A stretch of DNA of 15,546 bases from CAYLJO01 sp964383905 (GTDB lineage Bacteria; Acidobacteriota; Blastocatellia; Pyrinomonadales; Pyrinomonadaceae): NCBI GenBank assembly GCA_964383905.1, contig CAYLJO010000151.1, forward strand, positions 1 to 15,546, written 5' to 3'. Position 1 is the first letter of the stretch; every line of letters begins with the position of its first letter. Under the pieces are notes generated by a model. The model ran no database searches. It saw only the letters and a list, made by a program, of their open reading frames with translations, and was not told the origin of the DNA. A program made the translations under genes and the position numbers. Below are positions 1 through 8,536 of this stretch, in pieces.

Positions 1-375
1 CTAACGACAGCATCACCCGCCGCTGAGTACATCATTAATAAGAGGCAAGCTTGTTGCGGTCAAGTGCTTAACTGTCAAGCCTCTAAGCCAACTGCCTCCA
101 GCTATTTCCTGCGGAGTCCTCCGTGTCCTGCGGCGGTTCCAACCGCCCTCTTCCATCCAGTCTGAATTGGGCTATCGTCCCTCTCGATTGCCAGGCGTGA
201 TCAATAGAGGCGAGTTGCATACACTTCAGTAGGCTACAAATGGTATTGTATAAAGCGCCGAGACGGCTGTCAGGTATACAGGCGGCCGAAGATTTCACCG
301 GCATGACGCACGCCGTGATCTATCTAATCAAGTCGTGCGAGCGGTCTACATTCGTCATTATGTCAGGGGCAATTG
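1..375. other. Intergenic region, left edge, no convincing gene
   Basis: No open frame here has a plausible ribosome binding site, domain or codon pattern. A 73-codon frame on the minus strand (83-304) shows nothing recognisable and runs through the degenerate repeat at 103-142, so I do not call it. A weak imperfect inverted repeat (AGAGGC at 41-46 against GCCTCT at 79-84) lies upstream of that repeat. The last bases hold the AGGGG ribosome binding site of the zinc-ribbon gene. No promoter with acceptable spacing could be identified. Confidence 0.6.
103..142. repeat. Degenerate copy of dispersed 'CCTCTGTGTCCTCTGCGG' intergenic repeat
   Basis: The stretch reads as short units of the form TCCTGCGG, TCCTCCGTG and TCCTGCGGCGG ending in GGTTCCAA. 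It resembles the better preserved copy at 8537-8580, which ends in GGTTCAA, and the copy at 11129-11163. All three lie outside genes. The relationship is judged by eye and this copy is diverged, so it could be chance similarity. Confidence 0.4.
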
Positions 376-903
376 ATGGACAAACACGATAGCGCTTTAG
401 CACGGGCCGCGCTTGATTCTTTAATAAAGGGAGATGAGGCAGTTGCCGCTCGTCTACTAGGGCAAATGTCTCAGGACGGGTTAAATGGCTTCCAATCGCT
501 GCTTGATCGGGCGCTGGCTGTAGTTCGGCAGGAGCATCGCGCCAGGCAGTCACAACGGCGGGTGGGGCTGATCGCTGACAAGAAGCTGAGCAGGGTTAGA
601 TCCAGCATAGGCGGCAAGGACGCCTTCCTCTTGACCAGTAGCTACGGGCGAGAGTATTGCTCAAAGGATGGCCTGCCTGTTGACGATGCCCGCAACATGG
701 AGTGGGAAGTGGTCGAAGAGCTGGGGACAGTTTCAACTCCGAAGGAATTTGAGGCGCTCACCAAAGTAGCGCCGCTGGTATGGACGCTTCCGTGCCCCGG
801 CTGCGGCGTGTTGATTTGGATCGAGCCGCCGGCTCAGACCGGATACTGTCCGGCGTGTCGAAGGCATGAAGGGGCCCAGAGTAAATCGGTTGCCGGGGCA
901 TGA
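376..903 (+). CDS. Hypothetical protein with C-terminal zinc ribbon (CxxC...CxxC)
   Basis: A 175-residue protein of unknown function. The start is ATG 376, preceded by AGGGG at 365-369; a TTG one codon upstream is less likely. The N-terminal part (about 1-70) is rich in Ala, Leu, Arg and Gln and looks helical. The C-terminal part has a four-cysteine knuckle pair near residues 140-161 (CPGC, 14 residues, CPAC), typical of a structural zinc ribbon, with hydrophobic and proline-rich residues between the pairs. A lone cysteine at about 95 lies outside this motif. There is no signal peptide or membrane segment, so the protein is probably cytoplasmic. It stands alone and converges on the peptidase gene, so context gives no hint of role. 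Zinc binding is inferred from the spacing; nucleic-acid or protein binding would be a guess. Confidence 0.7.
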   Translation: MDKHDSALARAALDSLIKGDEAVAARLLGQMSQDGLNGFQSLLDRALAVVRQEHRARQSQRRVGLIADKKLSRVRSSIGGKDAFLLTSSYGREYCSKDGLPVDDARNMEWEVVEELGTVSTPKEFEALTKVAPLVWTLPCPGCGVLIWIEPPAQTGYCPACRRHEGAQSKSVAGA

Positions 904-959
904 AAGCCTTTATTATTGGCCTCGTCGTAAAACCACCGGTCAATATTTTTATCATCGCT

Positions 960-3900
960 CTAGCGCCCGCAGTCCTTATTCGTGTGTGTCACCACGGCCC
1001 CAAACCGCTGCTGATACTCGGCTGAAGTGATGAACGAGCAGACCATTCCGCGATAGTTATTCACGTCGCCGTTGTTCAGCACATTAAGCCAGAAGCTGTA
1101 ACCGCCCTGGTCCGGGTCGCGCCTCAAATAGCCGAAATACTGTATCAACACGAACGCCGCGTTATACTCCCGCGCCTTGAACCCGGCCGTCTCGACCGCG
1201 TCTCTTAACACCTGCTCTCTGGTTTTGCCCGCCGCCGTCATCGCCTGTATCTCCTGCTGGCGCTCGGTCGTGTACGGGGTCAACCCGGCCGTATCAAACA
1301 GTTCGTTGACGAACTGGTCGGCCGTCATCGAGTCCGGATACGCCTGCTTAAAGGCTGCCCGCCGGACCCACTCGCTCGCAAAGCTTATCTTGCTCGCTTC
1401 GAGGCCCGCGCCAATAACCAGATGGTTCCGATCCACCATAAACTCGGCGTAAGCCGGCAGGCGTCCGTAGGAAGCCTTGTAGAGGAGGTAAACAAAGTTG
1501 CCCGTCTGCTGGAACTCGTCCGCCGTAAAATAAGCGGCCGAGACCCCGATCCGGTTCGAGTTGAGGCATAAGGCGTTGCTGCCGCATTGCGCAATCTGCG
1601 ACGTCCAGTAGTCCCATCCCGACTGGTCAGGCACGCGATTGAGGAAGTCAAGGTAGTGTTGGCGGACAAAGAATCGCGGGTCGTCGATCGGATTACCAGA
1701 CGCCGGCGCCGTGTTATCGTCAATAATTGTGAGCACGGCCGTGCTCGGAGAACCCAGGCCGGCCCCGCTCGCGTTGCTCAGCGTCAGATTGACCGTCTTA
1801 TTCCCCCCGGCGTAAGCATCATCCGTAATCAGGATAGAAAAGGTCTTGCTCGTCTCGCCCGGGGTGAAGTTGAGGGTCCCCATCGCACTGGTATAGTTAG
1901 TACGGTCTGAAGCCGTGCCGTTGCTGGTCGCATAATCCACACCGGCCGCGCCCGAAGTGTCGCCCGAACGGCTCACCGTAATCGGTACGCTGCTGGCACT
2001 CTTACTCACACTGTAGCTCGGCGCGCTGAATTGTAGGCTCCCCGGTGTTGTCGTTGTCGTGGCCTTACCCGGGTAGAAGACGCTGCCCACGGTGATCAGT
2101 TTTACACCCGGGATCGCCGCCGTGTCGTTGCCCGACAAAATGCCCGGATCGCCTGTGCTGACGCCGGAAGGCATCGAAGCCGGATCGATCACCGACTTAC
2201 CCCAGGTGTTGAGGGCCTGCTGTGAGAAGATGGCGCTCCCGTCCATCTTGCCCGTCGAAGCCACCAGCCCGTCCGCATAAAAGCCCGCGTTCGGCGCTTG
2301 AACCCCACGGGTGACGGCCGTTTGCGAGATCAGCGTCTGACCGCCTGATTGCTGTAGGCTGCCTCCGACGTAGCTGTCGGTCATGATCAGACCGCTCGGC
2401 CAGACGCTATTATCCGTCATGATCAACCCGTCGGTCATAATCAGCCCGTCTCCGACCACGATCCCGTCGGTCATGATCAGACCGTCAGTCATAATCAATC
2501 CGTCGGTCATGATCAATCCGTCGGTCATGATCAGACCGCTGCTGAGCACCGCGTATTCAAGAAGATGTCCTGATTGGTCATAAAGATTCAGCTTGAGGTC
2601 CTGACTCAGACCGCTCAATGTCACACCCGGCTTAAGTAGACTCTGCCCGGCAACCGCTTTATTGGCATCCGTGCGGATATTCTGTGCCAGCCGGACCGCC
2701 GCGTATGCGTTGACCAGCCCCGCGCCCTGCGTCAGCATGCGCTCGATCGCGTTCTTTGACGCTAAAGACGGCAGTTGCTGTGCGGTTAAGCGCAGCAGTG
2801 CCTTCACGAGTCCCGGTGTCAGCGATGGGTTGGCCTGCAGCATCAGCGCGGCGATTCCCGAGACGACCGGCGTCGCGAAAGAAGTCCCCGTTAGCTGATT
2901 GTACATTTTGGGAATCGCTGCGCCGTCCTTCGACGTCAAAGGCATCACTGTGTTCGGCAGAATCCGGTCCGTCAACGCCGCATTATCAAGACTGGCGGCG
3001 GCAATGATCTTGGTCCCCGGCGCGACCAGGTCCGGTTTGATGATGCCGTCGATGAGTGTCGGGCCGCGCGAGCTGTAAGAGGCCACCTGTAGATCCGTCC
3101 GGCGCAGCGGATTCGGATTTGGGCTCGTGTTAACCACCGGGGTCGGATTGCTATTCCACGTGCCGTTCCACGTCTCCACTGTTTCTTGCGGGTCTTTGGT
3201 CGCGCCGACGGTAATCACTTTCGGGTCGTTGCCCGGGCTGTGAATCCCTCCGTACACCGTCTGGTAGACCGGCTTGCCGGATGCATCATAACCCGTCACG
3301 ACATCGTTATGGCCGAAGTTGCCCGCCGCACACACCACCACCATGCCGCTCGCCACCGCGCGTTCCGCCGCCTGGCAGAGCGGATCCGTCTTGTAGCTCT
3401 GCATGACGGCCGTGCCGAGGCTCAGGTTGATCACCTTGATGTTGTACGTGGATCTGACCGAGATCACATAGTCGATGGCCTGTATGACCGTGCTGATTGT
3501 GCTCTGCCCGTTATAATTAATCGCCTTGACGGAAAGAATATTGGCGTTGGGGGCAACGCCTGTGAACTCTCCGTAATTGCTCGAATACCATTTCGTCCCG
3601 TTGCGGTCCGTCTGGCGCGACCCCCAACCGCTCCCGGCAATGACCCCGGCGACCGTTGTGCCATGGCCATAATCATCGTAGCTGTCTTTAGCCCGCGTGC
3701 CGCTTACGACCCGGCCGGAAGAGTCGCCTGTAAAATCCTTGAAAGCCACCAGCGAACCCTTCTCACCGGAGGGATCTGCTCCGCCCAGATCTTTGTTACC
3801 GGCGCTCACGCCGGAATCGATCACGGCAATACCAATCCCGCTGCCGTCAACCGAAGGGTATTTGGAGCATCCCTTATCGTCCTCACACTTATTAGTCTCA

Positions 3901-4397
3901 TCGCCGCTGTCACTGCCGTCGCCACTGTTTTTACCCCACAGCTGGTTGGCGCCGACCAGTCTGGTCGTCGCCGCTAAAGTACGCTCAACCATCCGGTCCG
4001 GCGTGATAAATTTAACGCGTGCTGCGCCGGCCAAATCCCTGATGCGCGAAAGGGGGATCTCGACCAGCAGCGCGTTGATGCTGCTGAACCGGTGCTTGAC
4101 CCTGCCGCCGCTCCGCTCGATGACCTGCCGGTCGGCCTCCGTCGGCTGCTCACCGGTCTGAACAATCACGTTTTGGAGAAGATCGCCGTGCCGGTTGGTC
4201 ACTATCAATGAACGCAGATCATCGGGCAGCTTGGCGGAAGCCGCGTCTTCACTGTGAGCGCGGTCCGCGGCGCGCTCGCCTCGCCCTGCCGCGCGCGCGT
4301 GAGGCTGTATACGCGATGCGAATGGGATTCTGGCGACAGGTAGAATCAGCAAAAAGAGGGGGACGATCAGGCTCATTGCGACCCTTGCGCGTTTCAT
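960..4397 (-). CDS. Secreted S8 (subtilisin-like) serine peptidase with GLIMTD repeats, Calx-beta and DUF4214 domains
   Basis: An endopeptidase of about 1145 residues, exported and presumably cell-surface or extracellular. The chosen start is ATG 4397, which has the strong leader AAGGTGAAGGAAGA directly upstream and is followed by a Sec signal (MKRARVAM and a hydrophobic run). A longer frame from 4457 would put 20 unlikely residues before the signal. Domains in order: an I9-like inhibitor propeptide (about 63-137); an S8 catalytic domain with Asp194 (AVIDSG), His245 (YGHGT), oxyanion Asn360 (AAGN) and Ser506 (GTSFATP), all present; nine six-residue units with seven exact GLIMTD (621-674); a Calx-beta domain (about 785-897); and two DUF4214-like segments (about 906-1010 and 1072-1135). 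The triad is complete, so activity is expected. The C-terminal half probably serves adhesion or surface display, which is inference. It is transcribed alone. Confidence 0.93.
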   Translation of the reverse strand: MKRARVAMSLIVPLFLLILPVARIPFASRIQPHARAAGRGERAADRAHSEDAASAKLPDDLRSLIVTNRHGDLLQNVIVQTGEQPTEADRQVIERSGGRVKHRFSSINALLVEIPLSRIRDLAGAARVKFITPDRMVERTLAATTRLVGANQLWGKNSGDGSDSGDETNKCEDDKGCSKYPSVDGSGIGIAVIDSGVSAGNKDLGGADPSGEKGSLVAFKDFTGDSSGRVVSGTRAKDSYDDYGHGTTVAGVIAGSGWGSRQTDRNGTKWYSSNYGEFTGVAPNANILSVKAINYNGQSTISTVIQAIDYVISVRSTYNIKVINLSLGTAVMQSYKTDPLCQAAERAVASGMVVVCAAGNFGHNDVVTGYDASGKPVYQTVYGGIHSPGNDPKVITVGATKDPQETVETWNGTWNSNPTPVVNTSPNPNPLRRTDLQVASYSSRGPTLIDGIIKPDLVAPGTKIIAAASLDNAALTDRILPNTVMPLTSKDGAAIPKMYNQLTGTSFATPVVSGIAALMLQANPSLTPGLVKALLRLTAQQLPSLASKNAIERMLTQGAGLVNAYAAVRLAQNIRTDANKAVAGQSLLKPGVTLSGLSQDLKLNLYDQSGHLLEYAVLSSGLIMTDGLIMTDGLIMTDGLIMTDGIVVGDGLIMTDGLIMTDNSVWPSGLIMTDSYVGGSLQQSGGQTLISQTAVTRGVQAPNAGFYADGLVASTGKMDGSAIFSQQALNTWGKSVIDPASMPSGVSTGDPGILSGNDTAAIPGVKLITVGSVFYPGKATTTTTPGSLQFSAPSYSVSKSASSVPITVSRSGDTSGAAGVDYATSNGTASDRTNYTSAMGTLNFTPGETSKTFSILITDDAYAGGNKTVNLTLSNASGAGLGSPSTAVLTIIDDNTAPASGNPIDDPRFFVRQHYLDFLNRVPDQSGWDYWTSQIAQCGSNALCLNSNRIGVSAAYFTADEFQQTGNFVYLLYKASYGRLPAYAEFMVDRNHLVIGAGLEASKISFASEWVRRAAFKQAYPDSMTADQFVNELFDTAGLTPYTTERQQEIQAMTAAGKTREQVLRDAVETAGFKAREYNAAFVLIQYFGYLRRDPDQGGYSFWLNVLNNGDVNNYRGMVCSFITSAEYQQRFGAVVTHTNKDCGR
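2376..2537 (-). repeat. Hexapeptide GLIMTD tandem repeat array (9 x 18 bp) within the S8 peptidase gene
   Basis: Nine consecutive 18-base units keep the reading frame. Seven encode exactly GLIMTD, one encodes GIVVGD (fifth in protein order) and one NSVWPS (eighth). At the DNA level the GLIMTD units differ at silent positions (for example GATCAGACC, AATCAGCCC and GATCAACCC on the + strand), so the peptide is better conserved than the DNA. The array lies between the catalytic domain and the Calx-beta domain. Confidence 0.9.
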
Positions 4398-4983
4398 TCT
4401 TCCTTCACCTTTCATTATCGTTCGAGGCGCCCCGGTGCAGCGCGTCCAACTTTCCAAAGCAGTAAACTTTCTCCAATGACTGTCTCAGTCACCTTTATAA
4501 GCAGCGATTTCGGCAACTCTCCTCTCAAGCGATGTGCCACACCGCCACGCTGAGGCCGCCCCGTCTCGACGCGGCATTCGCTTTCGTCTTTGCCTGACTT
4601 TGAATCGGGCGGCCTTATCTTTACTGTTAGCGCTTTAGAACTAACGTTTTGGCTTCATCAACGAGGCTCGGTCGATGTGGCTGCCGGGAGTATCAAATGT
4701 CTTGCGAGGCAGCCCGGCCATTGATCCGAAGAGAAATTCCATTCACCCCTGCTTCGGTCAGAATGCCAGGTCAATTTCACACAACCTCAATTATTCAGTT
4801 CAAAATGAATCGGTGGTCACCTCATCGGCCCTTCTAAAAACCCCTTAAATACTACCTCTGGCAACCGGTTGACTGCTGGCCGCCGCCTGGCACGTGGCTC
4901 GCTAATAAGAAGTGTGCAACCAGCCGTACACGGCAGTAGGCCGGAGCGTGAGGGAGGACGAACGCCCTTTGCCAGTACCAGCG
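4398..4983. other. Divergent intergenic region between peptidase and HD-GYP genes
   Basis: This region separates two divergently transcribed genes and must hold both promoters, but I find no pair of -35/-10 boxes with good spacing. Visible structures are the palindrome at 4477-4491, a GTTAG...CTAAC pair at about 4625-4643, and GGCTGCC (4679-4685) facing GGCAGCC (4708-4714) across 22 bases. A 62-codon + frame at 4649-4837 has no ribosome site or recognisable content and is not called. The right end (4912-4983) could be translated if the HD-GYP gene starts at GTG 4912. Confidence 0.5.
4477..4491. promoter_or_regulatory. Perfect short palindrome TGACTG-TCT-CAGTCA upstream of peptidase
   Basis: Six-base perfect arms flank a three-base centre about 80 bases upstream of the peptidase start. 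The size fits a small operator for a dimeric regulator or a leader hairpin. Nothing else supports a function, and short palindromes of this kind also occur by chance. Confidence 0.25.
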
Positions 4984-7476
4984 ATGAACGATAAAACCCG
5001 TCACAAACGGTCTTTGGCCTTCAGATCTCTTCTCGTCGCCTGTGGGATTGGGGTCATCGGTTTTACCCTAGAACGAGTCTTACGCCAGCCCTTCAATATC
5101 CGCTGGATGGCGCTGGCGGCGCTCGCCGTGATCGTCAGTTGGATCGCCTCCTCGCGAATCCCGGGTGTCAAAGAGGCCGTCACAGTATCCGATACATTTA
5201 TTTTCCTCGCGATGATGTTGTGCGGCCCGGACGCGGCCATCCTGGTGGCCGCCGCCGCGACCGTTTGCGAGTCGGCGCGCCACGTCAAACGCTGGCTCAT
5301 CATCGCCAACAATGTCGCTGTCATTTGCTGTTCGTTTTTCATCTCGAGCTGCCTCGTCAACCTCGTCTTCGGCGACCCGCGGCTCCTGGCGCACCGTAAA
5401 GACTCTTTCCTGTCATACGTCCTGGCGCTGGCCCTCTTCGCCACCCTGCAGGCCGTCGTCAATGCGTGCCTCGTCGTCGCGCAGATCGCGCTCAAAACCG
5501 GCAAACCGATGTTCCGCACCTGGCGCGAGAGCTATTCATGGGTGGTGGTCACCTACTTCTCCGGCATGGTCATGGCCGGAATAGTCAACGCGCTCATTCA
5601 TTTCTACGGCTTCTGGGCGGTCGCCTTTACCGTCCCCGTGCTGCTGGCTAACTATCTGGCCTATCGGCCTTACCTCAAGAACATTGAAGCCGCGCGCCGG
5701 CACGTCGAAGAGACGCGGGCGCTGCATCTACGCACGCTCGAAGCCTTTGCGACCGCCGTCGACGCTAAAGATCAGATCACACACGAGCACGTCCAGCGCG
5801 TGCAGATTTATGCCGAAGGGGTCGCGCGACTGCTCGGCCTCTCCGAAAAAGAGATCGAGGCGTTGCATGCCGGGGCGCTCCTGCACGACATCGGTAAGAT
5901 CGCCGTCCCTGATTACATACTTAACAAGCCCGGCAAGCTGACCGCCGCCGAGTTCGACAAGATGAAGCTCCACACCGTGGTCGGGGCGCAGATCTTAGAA
6001 CGCATCAAATTCCCATACCCACTTGTCCCGGTCGTGCGCCATCACCACGAAAGATGGGACGGGACCGGCTACCCCGACGGCCTCAAGGCCGAGCAGATCC
6101 CGCTCACCGCGCGCGTCCTGACAGTCGTAGATTGCTTCGACGCGGTGCGTGAAGACCGGCAATACCGTAAAGGGATGACGCGCGAAGAAGCGGTCGAGCT
6201 CCTGCGCAAAGATCGGGGCACGCATTACGACCCGCAGATTGTTGATCTCTTTGTCGAGAACCTGCTGGAGTTTGAAGAGCAGATCGCCAAAATGAAGAAG
6301 GGCGAGCAGTCTTTCACCCCCCTCGAGATAGAGGAGACGGAAGCGATTCGCAAGGCGAGGCCCGCCGCCGGGCTGGCCGAGGAGCAAGGCGCGGGGAAGG
6401 GGAGCAAGGCCAGGCCCGCCGAATATCTGCAGACGATTCTTGCCGCCCACCAATCAAGTCACGAGATAGTGGCGCTTTACGAGATCGCGCAGACTCTGAC
6501 CGGCTCCTTAGACGTTCAGGACACCCTCGCCGTCGTGGCCAGCAAGCTGGAGCGAATCATTCCTTTTGAGACTTGCGTCGTTTACTTGTGCGACGAAACA
6601 GGCGGCGGCGCCGTCGCGCGCCACGTCACCGGATTGCATGCCGAGAGTTTTCGCGGTCGCGTCATCGAGCCCGGTCAGGGAGTCACCGGCTGGGTAATTA
6701 CCAACAACAAGCCGTTCGCCAACACCGATCCGGCCCTCGATCTTTCACCTCTCGGCAACCACGTCCAGGGCTACCGTACGCTGGCCGTTTACCCGCTCGT
6801 CAAGGGTGATCGGAAATTAGGGGCGCTGGCGCTCTACGCGCAGTCGCTTTCCAGCTACTCTGATGACCAGTTGCGGACACTGGAGCAGGTGGCCGGCCTG
6901 ACTTCCGACGCGCTTCACAACGCGATGCTTTACGCCGAGACAAGGAGCAACGGACTGACCGATGCGCTGACCGGACTACCCAACGCCCGCTACTTTTATG
7001 CCTTTTTTGAGCAGGAGCAGGCGCGCACGGCGACCGACGAGCACCCGCCGGTAGTCCTCACAATGGATGTGGACGGATTCAGACATGTTAACGACGCGGT
7101 CGGTCAACAGGGCGGCGACCGCCTCTTAAAAGAGATTGCCGATATGGTGCGCGCACAGCTTCGCCACAACGATACGCTGATCCGTTACGCCGGCGATAAG
7201 TTCATCGCCATCTTACGCAACACCCCGCCCGAGGTGATCAGCGAGATCGCCGTGCGTATTCAGTCGGCCGTCGCGCTGCACCGCCCGACCATCCGAGGGG
7301 CCGAGGCCATCACGCTCGGCGTCAGTATCGGTCAGGCGCGGCTTAAGCATGACGGCCAGGCGCTCGAAGATCTGTTGGAAGCGGCCGAGAGACGACTACA
7401 GGCCGACAAGGCTGCGCGCCGCTCGCTCAGCCGGTTTGCCGGCATCATAGACGGAAACCCCCACGGAGTTGGATGA
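4984..7476 (+). CDS. Membrane HD-GYP cyclic-di-GMP phosphodiesterase with GAF and degenerate GGDEF domains
   Basis: A cytoplasmic-membrane signalling protein of 830 residues from ATG 4984. GTG 4912 would add 24 residues; neither start has a clear ribosome site, and ATG is preferred because it lies shortly before the first membrane segment. Residues about 15-230 form several hydrophobic helices, a MASE-like sensor. The HD-GYP domain follows (about 245-430) with HEHVQR, HDIGK (301-305), HHHERWDG and GYP (362-364) intact, so hydrolysis of cyclic-di-GMP is expected. A GAF domain occupies about 500-650 and a GGDEF domain about 660-815. In the latter the signature reads AGDKF (736-740) instead of GGDEF: Lys replaces the metal-binding Glu, so the cyclase is probably dead or regulatory. 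DALTGLPNAR and MDVDGF, typical of GGDEF domains, are present. The GNAT gene follows after 7 bases. Confidence 0.92.
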   Translation: MNDKTRHKRSLAFRSLLVACGIGVIGFTLERVLRQPFNIRWMALAALAVIVSWIASSRIPGVKEAVTVSDTFIFLAMMLCGPDAAILVAAAATVCESARHVKRWLIIANNVAVICCSFFISSCLVNLVFGDPRLLAHRKDSFLSYVLALALFATLQAVVNACLVVAQIALKTGKPMFRTWRESYSWVVVTYFSGMVMAGIVNALIHFYGFWAVAFTVPVLLANYLAYRPYLKNIEAARRHVEETRALHLRTLEAFATAVDAKDQITHEHVQRVQIYAEGVARLLGLSEKEIEALHAGALLHDIGKIAVPDYILNKPGKLTAAEFDKMKLHTVVGAQILERIKFPYPLVPVVRHHHERWDGTGYPDGLKAEQIPLTARVLTVVDCFDAVREDRQYRKGMTREEAVELLRKDRGTHYDPQIVDLFVENLLEFEEQIAKMKKGEQSFTPLEIEETEAIRKARPAAGLAEEQGAGKGSKARPAEYLQTILAAHQSSHEIVALYEIAQTLTGSLDVQDTLAVVASKLERIIPFETCVVYLCDETGGGAVARHVTGLHAESFRGRVIEPGQGVTGWVITNNKPFANTDPALDLSPLGNHVQGYRTLAVYPLVKGDRKLGALALYAQSLSSYSDDQLRTLEQVAGLTSDALHNAMLYAETRSNGLTDALTGLPNARYFYAFFEQEQARTATDEHPPVVLTMDVDGFRHVNDAVGQQGGDRLLKEIADMVRAQLRHNDTLIRYAGDKFIAILRNTPPEVISEIAVRIQSAVALHRPTIRGAEAITLGVSIGQARLKHDGQALEDLLEAAERRLQADKAARRSLSRFAGIIDGNPHGVG

Positions 7477-7483
7477 TAAAGCT

Positions 7484-8440
7484 ATGCTCAACCCAAGCTT
7501 TTCAACGAGCAGGTCAGACGAGCAGGTCGCGGCATGCGTTAAGTGCCGGGGCGCGGCCCCCCCTCAAACACAGGTCACATCCACCGGCGCCGGGATAGAA
7601 GTCCGGCGGTTGGTCCGTGGCGAGGAGCAGCAGGCTCTCTACCTACTCAATTACTGGCCGGTGAAAAATGTGATGATGATCGGTCTCATCCGCGACCACG
7701 GGCTGGAAAGCCCGCTTAACCGAGGAACCTTTTACGGATGTTTCGCGCACGGCGACCTGATCGGGGTGGCATTGATCGGCCATTATGTCTTGTTCTGCGG
7801 CGGTGACGAGACCGTTGCCGAATTCGCTAACATCGCGCGCCTCTACCACCAGACTGAGATAAGAATAGTTTTGGGTGAAGAGTCTACGGTTGACGAATTC
7901 TGCCGCCGGCTCCTTCACCCCCCGTGTCACCTGACGATTCATCAAGCCACGCCGCAGCTTTTGCTCGCGCTCCGCCATCCCGCAAAAAAATCTATTCGGG
8001 TCAAGGGGTTGAGGCGCGCCCGCGCCGTCGAAGCGCACGAGATAGCTCGGATCAATGCCGGGGCCTATCTTGAGCTCAACGGCATAGACCCGGCAAAGCT
8101 GGACCCGGCCGGTTTTCAAGAGCGTGTCCTCTCACGAATCAAGATGGGACGCATATGGATCCTGCGTGATGATCGCGGGATAACTTTTAAGGCAGACGTG
8201 GCGAGCGCAACTGATGAGGCGGTCTATATCGAGGGCGTGTGGACCAGACCGGACCAGCGCGGGAGCGGCATCGGCAGCGCCGCGTTTAGCAAGCTGTGCG
8301 ATCGCCTGTTGAATCATCATAAAGCGATCTGCCTCTTAGCCGACGCCGCTAATCAACGCACCCTCTCCTTTTACCACCGCTGTGGGTTTAAGCCGATCGC
8401 CTCCTGCCGCCTCATTCGCTGCCGGCCCCAGGCCTCCTGA
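7484..8440 (+). CDS. GNAT family N-acetyltransferase (DUF4081-like N-terminal region)
   Basis: An acyl-CoA-dependent acetyltransferase of 318 residues; the substrate is unknown. ATG 7484 lies 7 bases after the HD-GYP stop. TTG 7469, overlapping that stop, would add five residues and cannot be excluded. The C-terminal GNAT core carries the acetyl-CoA pyrophosphate loop RPDQRGSGIGSAAF (about residues 255-268), preceded by the strand EAVYIEGVW and followed by the NQRTLSFYHRCGF segment typical of motif B. The N-terminal half (about 40-165) has the pattern LLNYWPVKNVMMIGLI, which recalls the DUF4081 region of mycobacterial-type GNAT proteins; this is from memory. The first 35 residues are low in structure and include CVKC. 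Close coupling to the HD-GYP gene suggests one transcript, though a functional link is not established. Confidence 0.85.
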   Translation: MLNPSFSTSRSDEQVAACVKCRGAAPPQTQVTSTGAGIEVRRLVRGEEQQALYLLNYWPVKNVMMIGLIRDHGLESPLNRGTFYGCFAHGDLIGVALIGHYVLFCGGDETVAEFANIARLYHQTEIRIVLGEESTVDEFCRRLLHPPCHLTIHQATPQLLLALRHPAKKSIRVKGLRRARAVEAHEIARINAGAYLELNGIDPAKLDPAGFQERVLSRIKMGRIWILRDDRGITFKADVASATDEAVYIEGVWTRPDQRGSGIGSAAFSKLCDRLLNHHKAICLLADAANQRTLSFYHRCGFKPIASCRLIRCRPQAS

Positions 8441-8536
8441 CAGATGACGTGTTCTACCTCTATTCTTCCTATGCGTAACCGTTTGTATTTCTGGCAAGAT
8501 TTGGCCCCTGCTAGACCCCTTATGCCTTATCTTTGT

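Noticed and set aside
2376..2537. 18-base periodic repeats considered as a CRISPR array or minisatellite
   Set aside because: There are no unique spacers, the unit is an exact six codons, and units keep the reading frame of the peptidase, so it is a protein repeat.
3186..3977. 263-codon + strand frame rich in His, Arg, Ala and Val
   Set aside because: It lies entirely antisense to the S8 catalytic domain, whose residues are fully conserved; the frame is open because of GC-rich codon structure.
5001..5519. 172-codon minus-strand frame
   Set aside because: It is antisense to the membrane domain of the HD-GYP protein and has no recognisable features.
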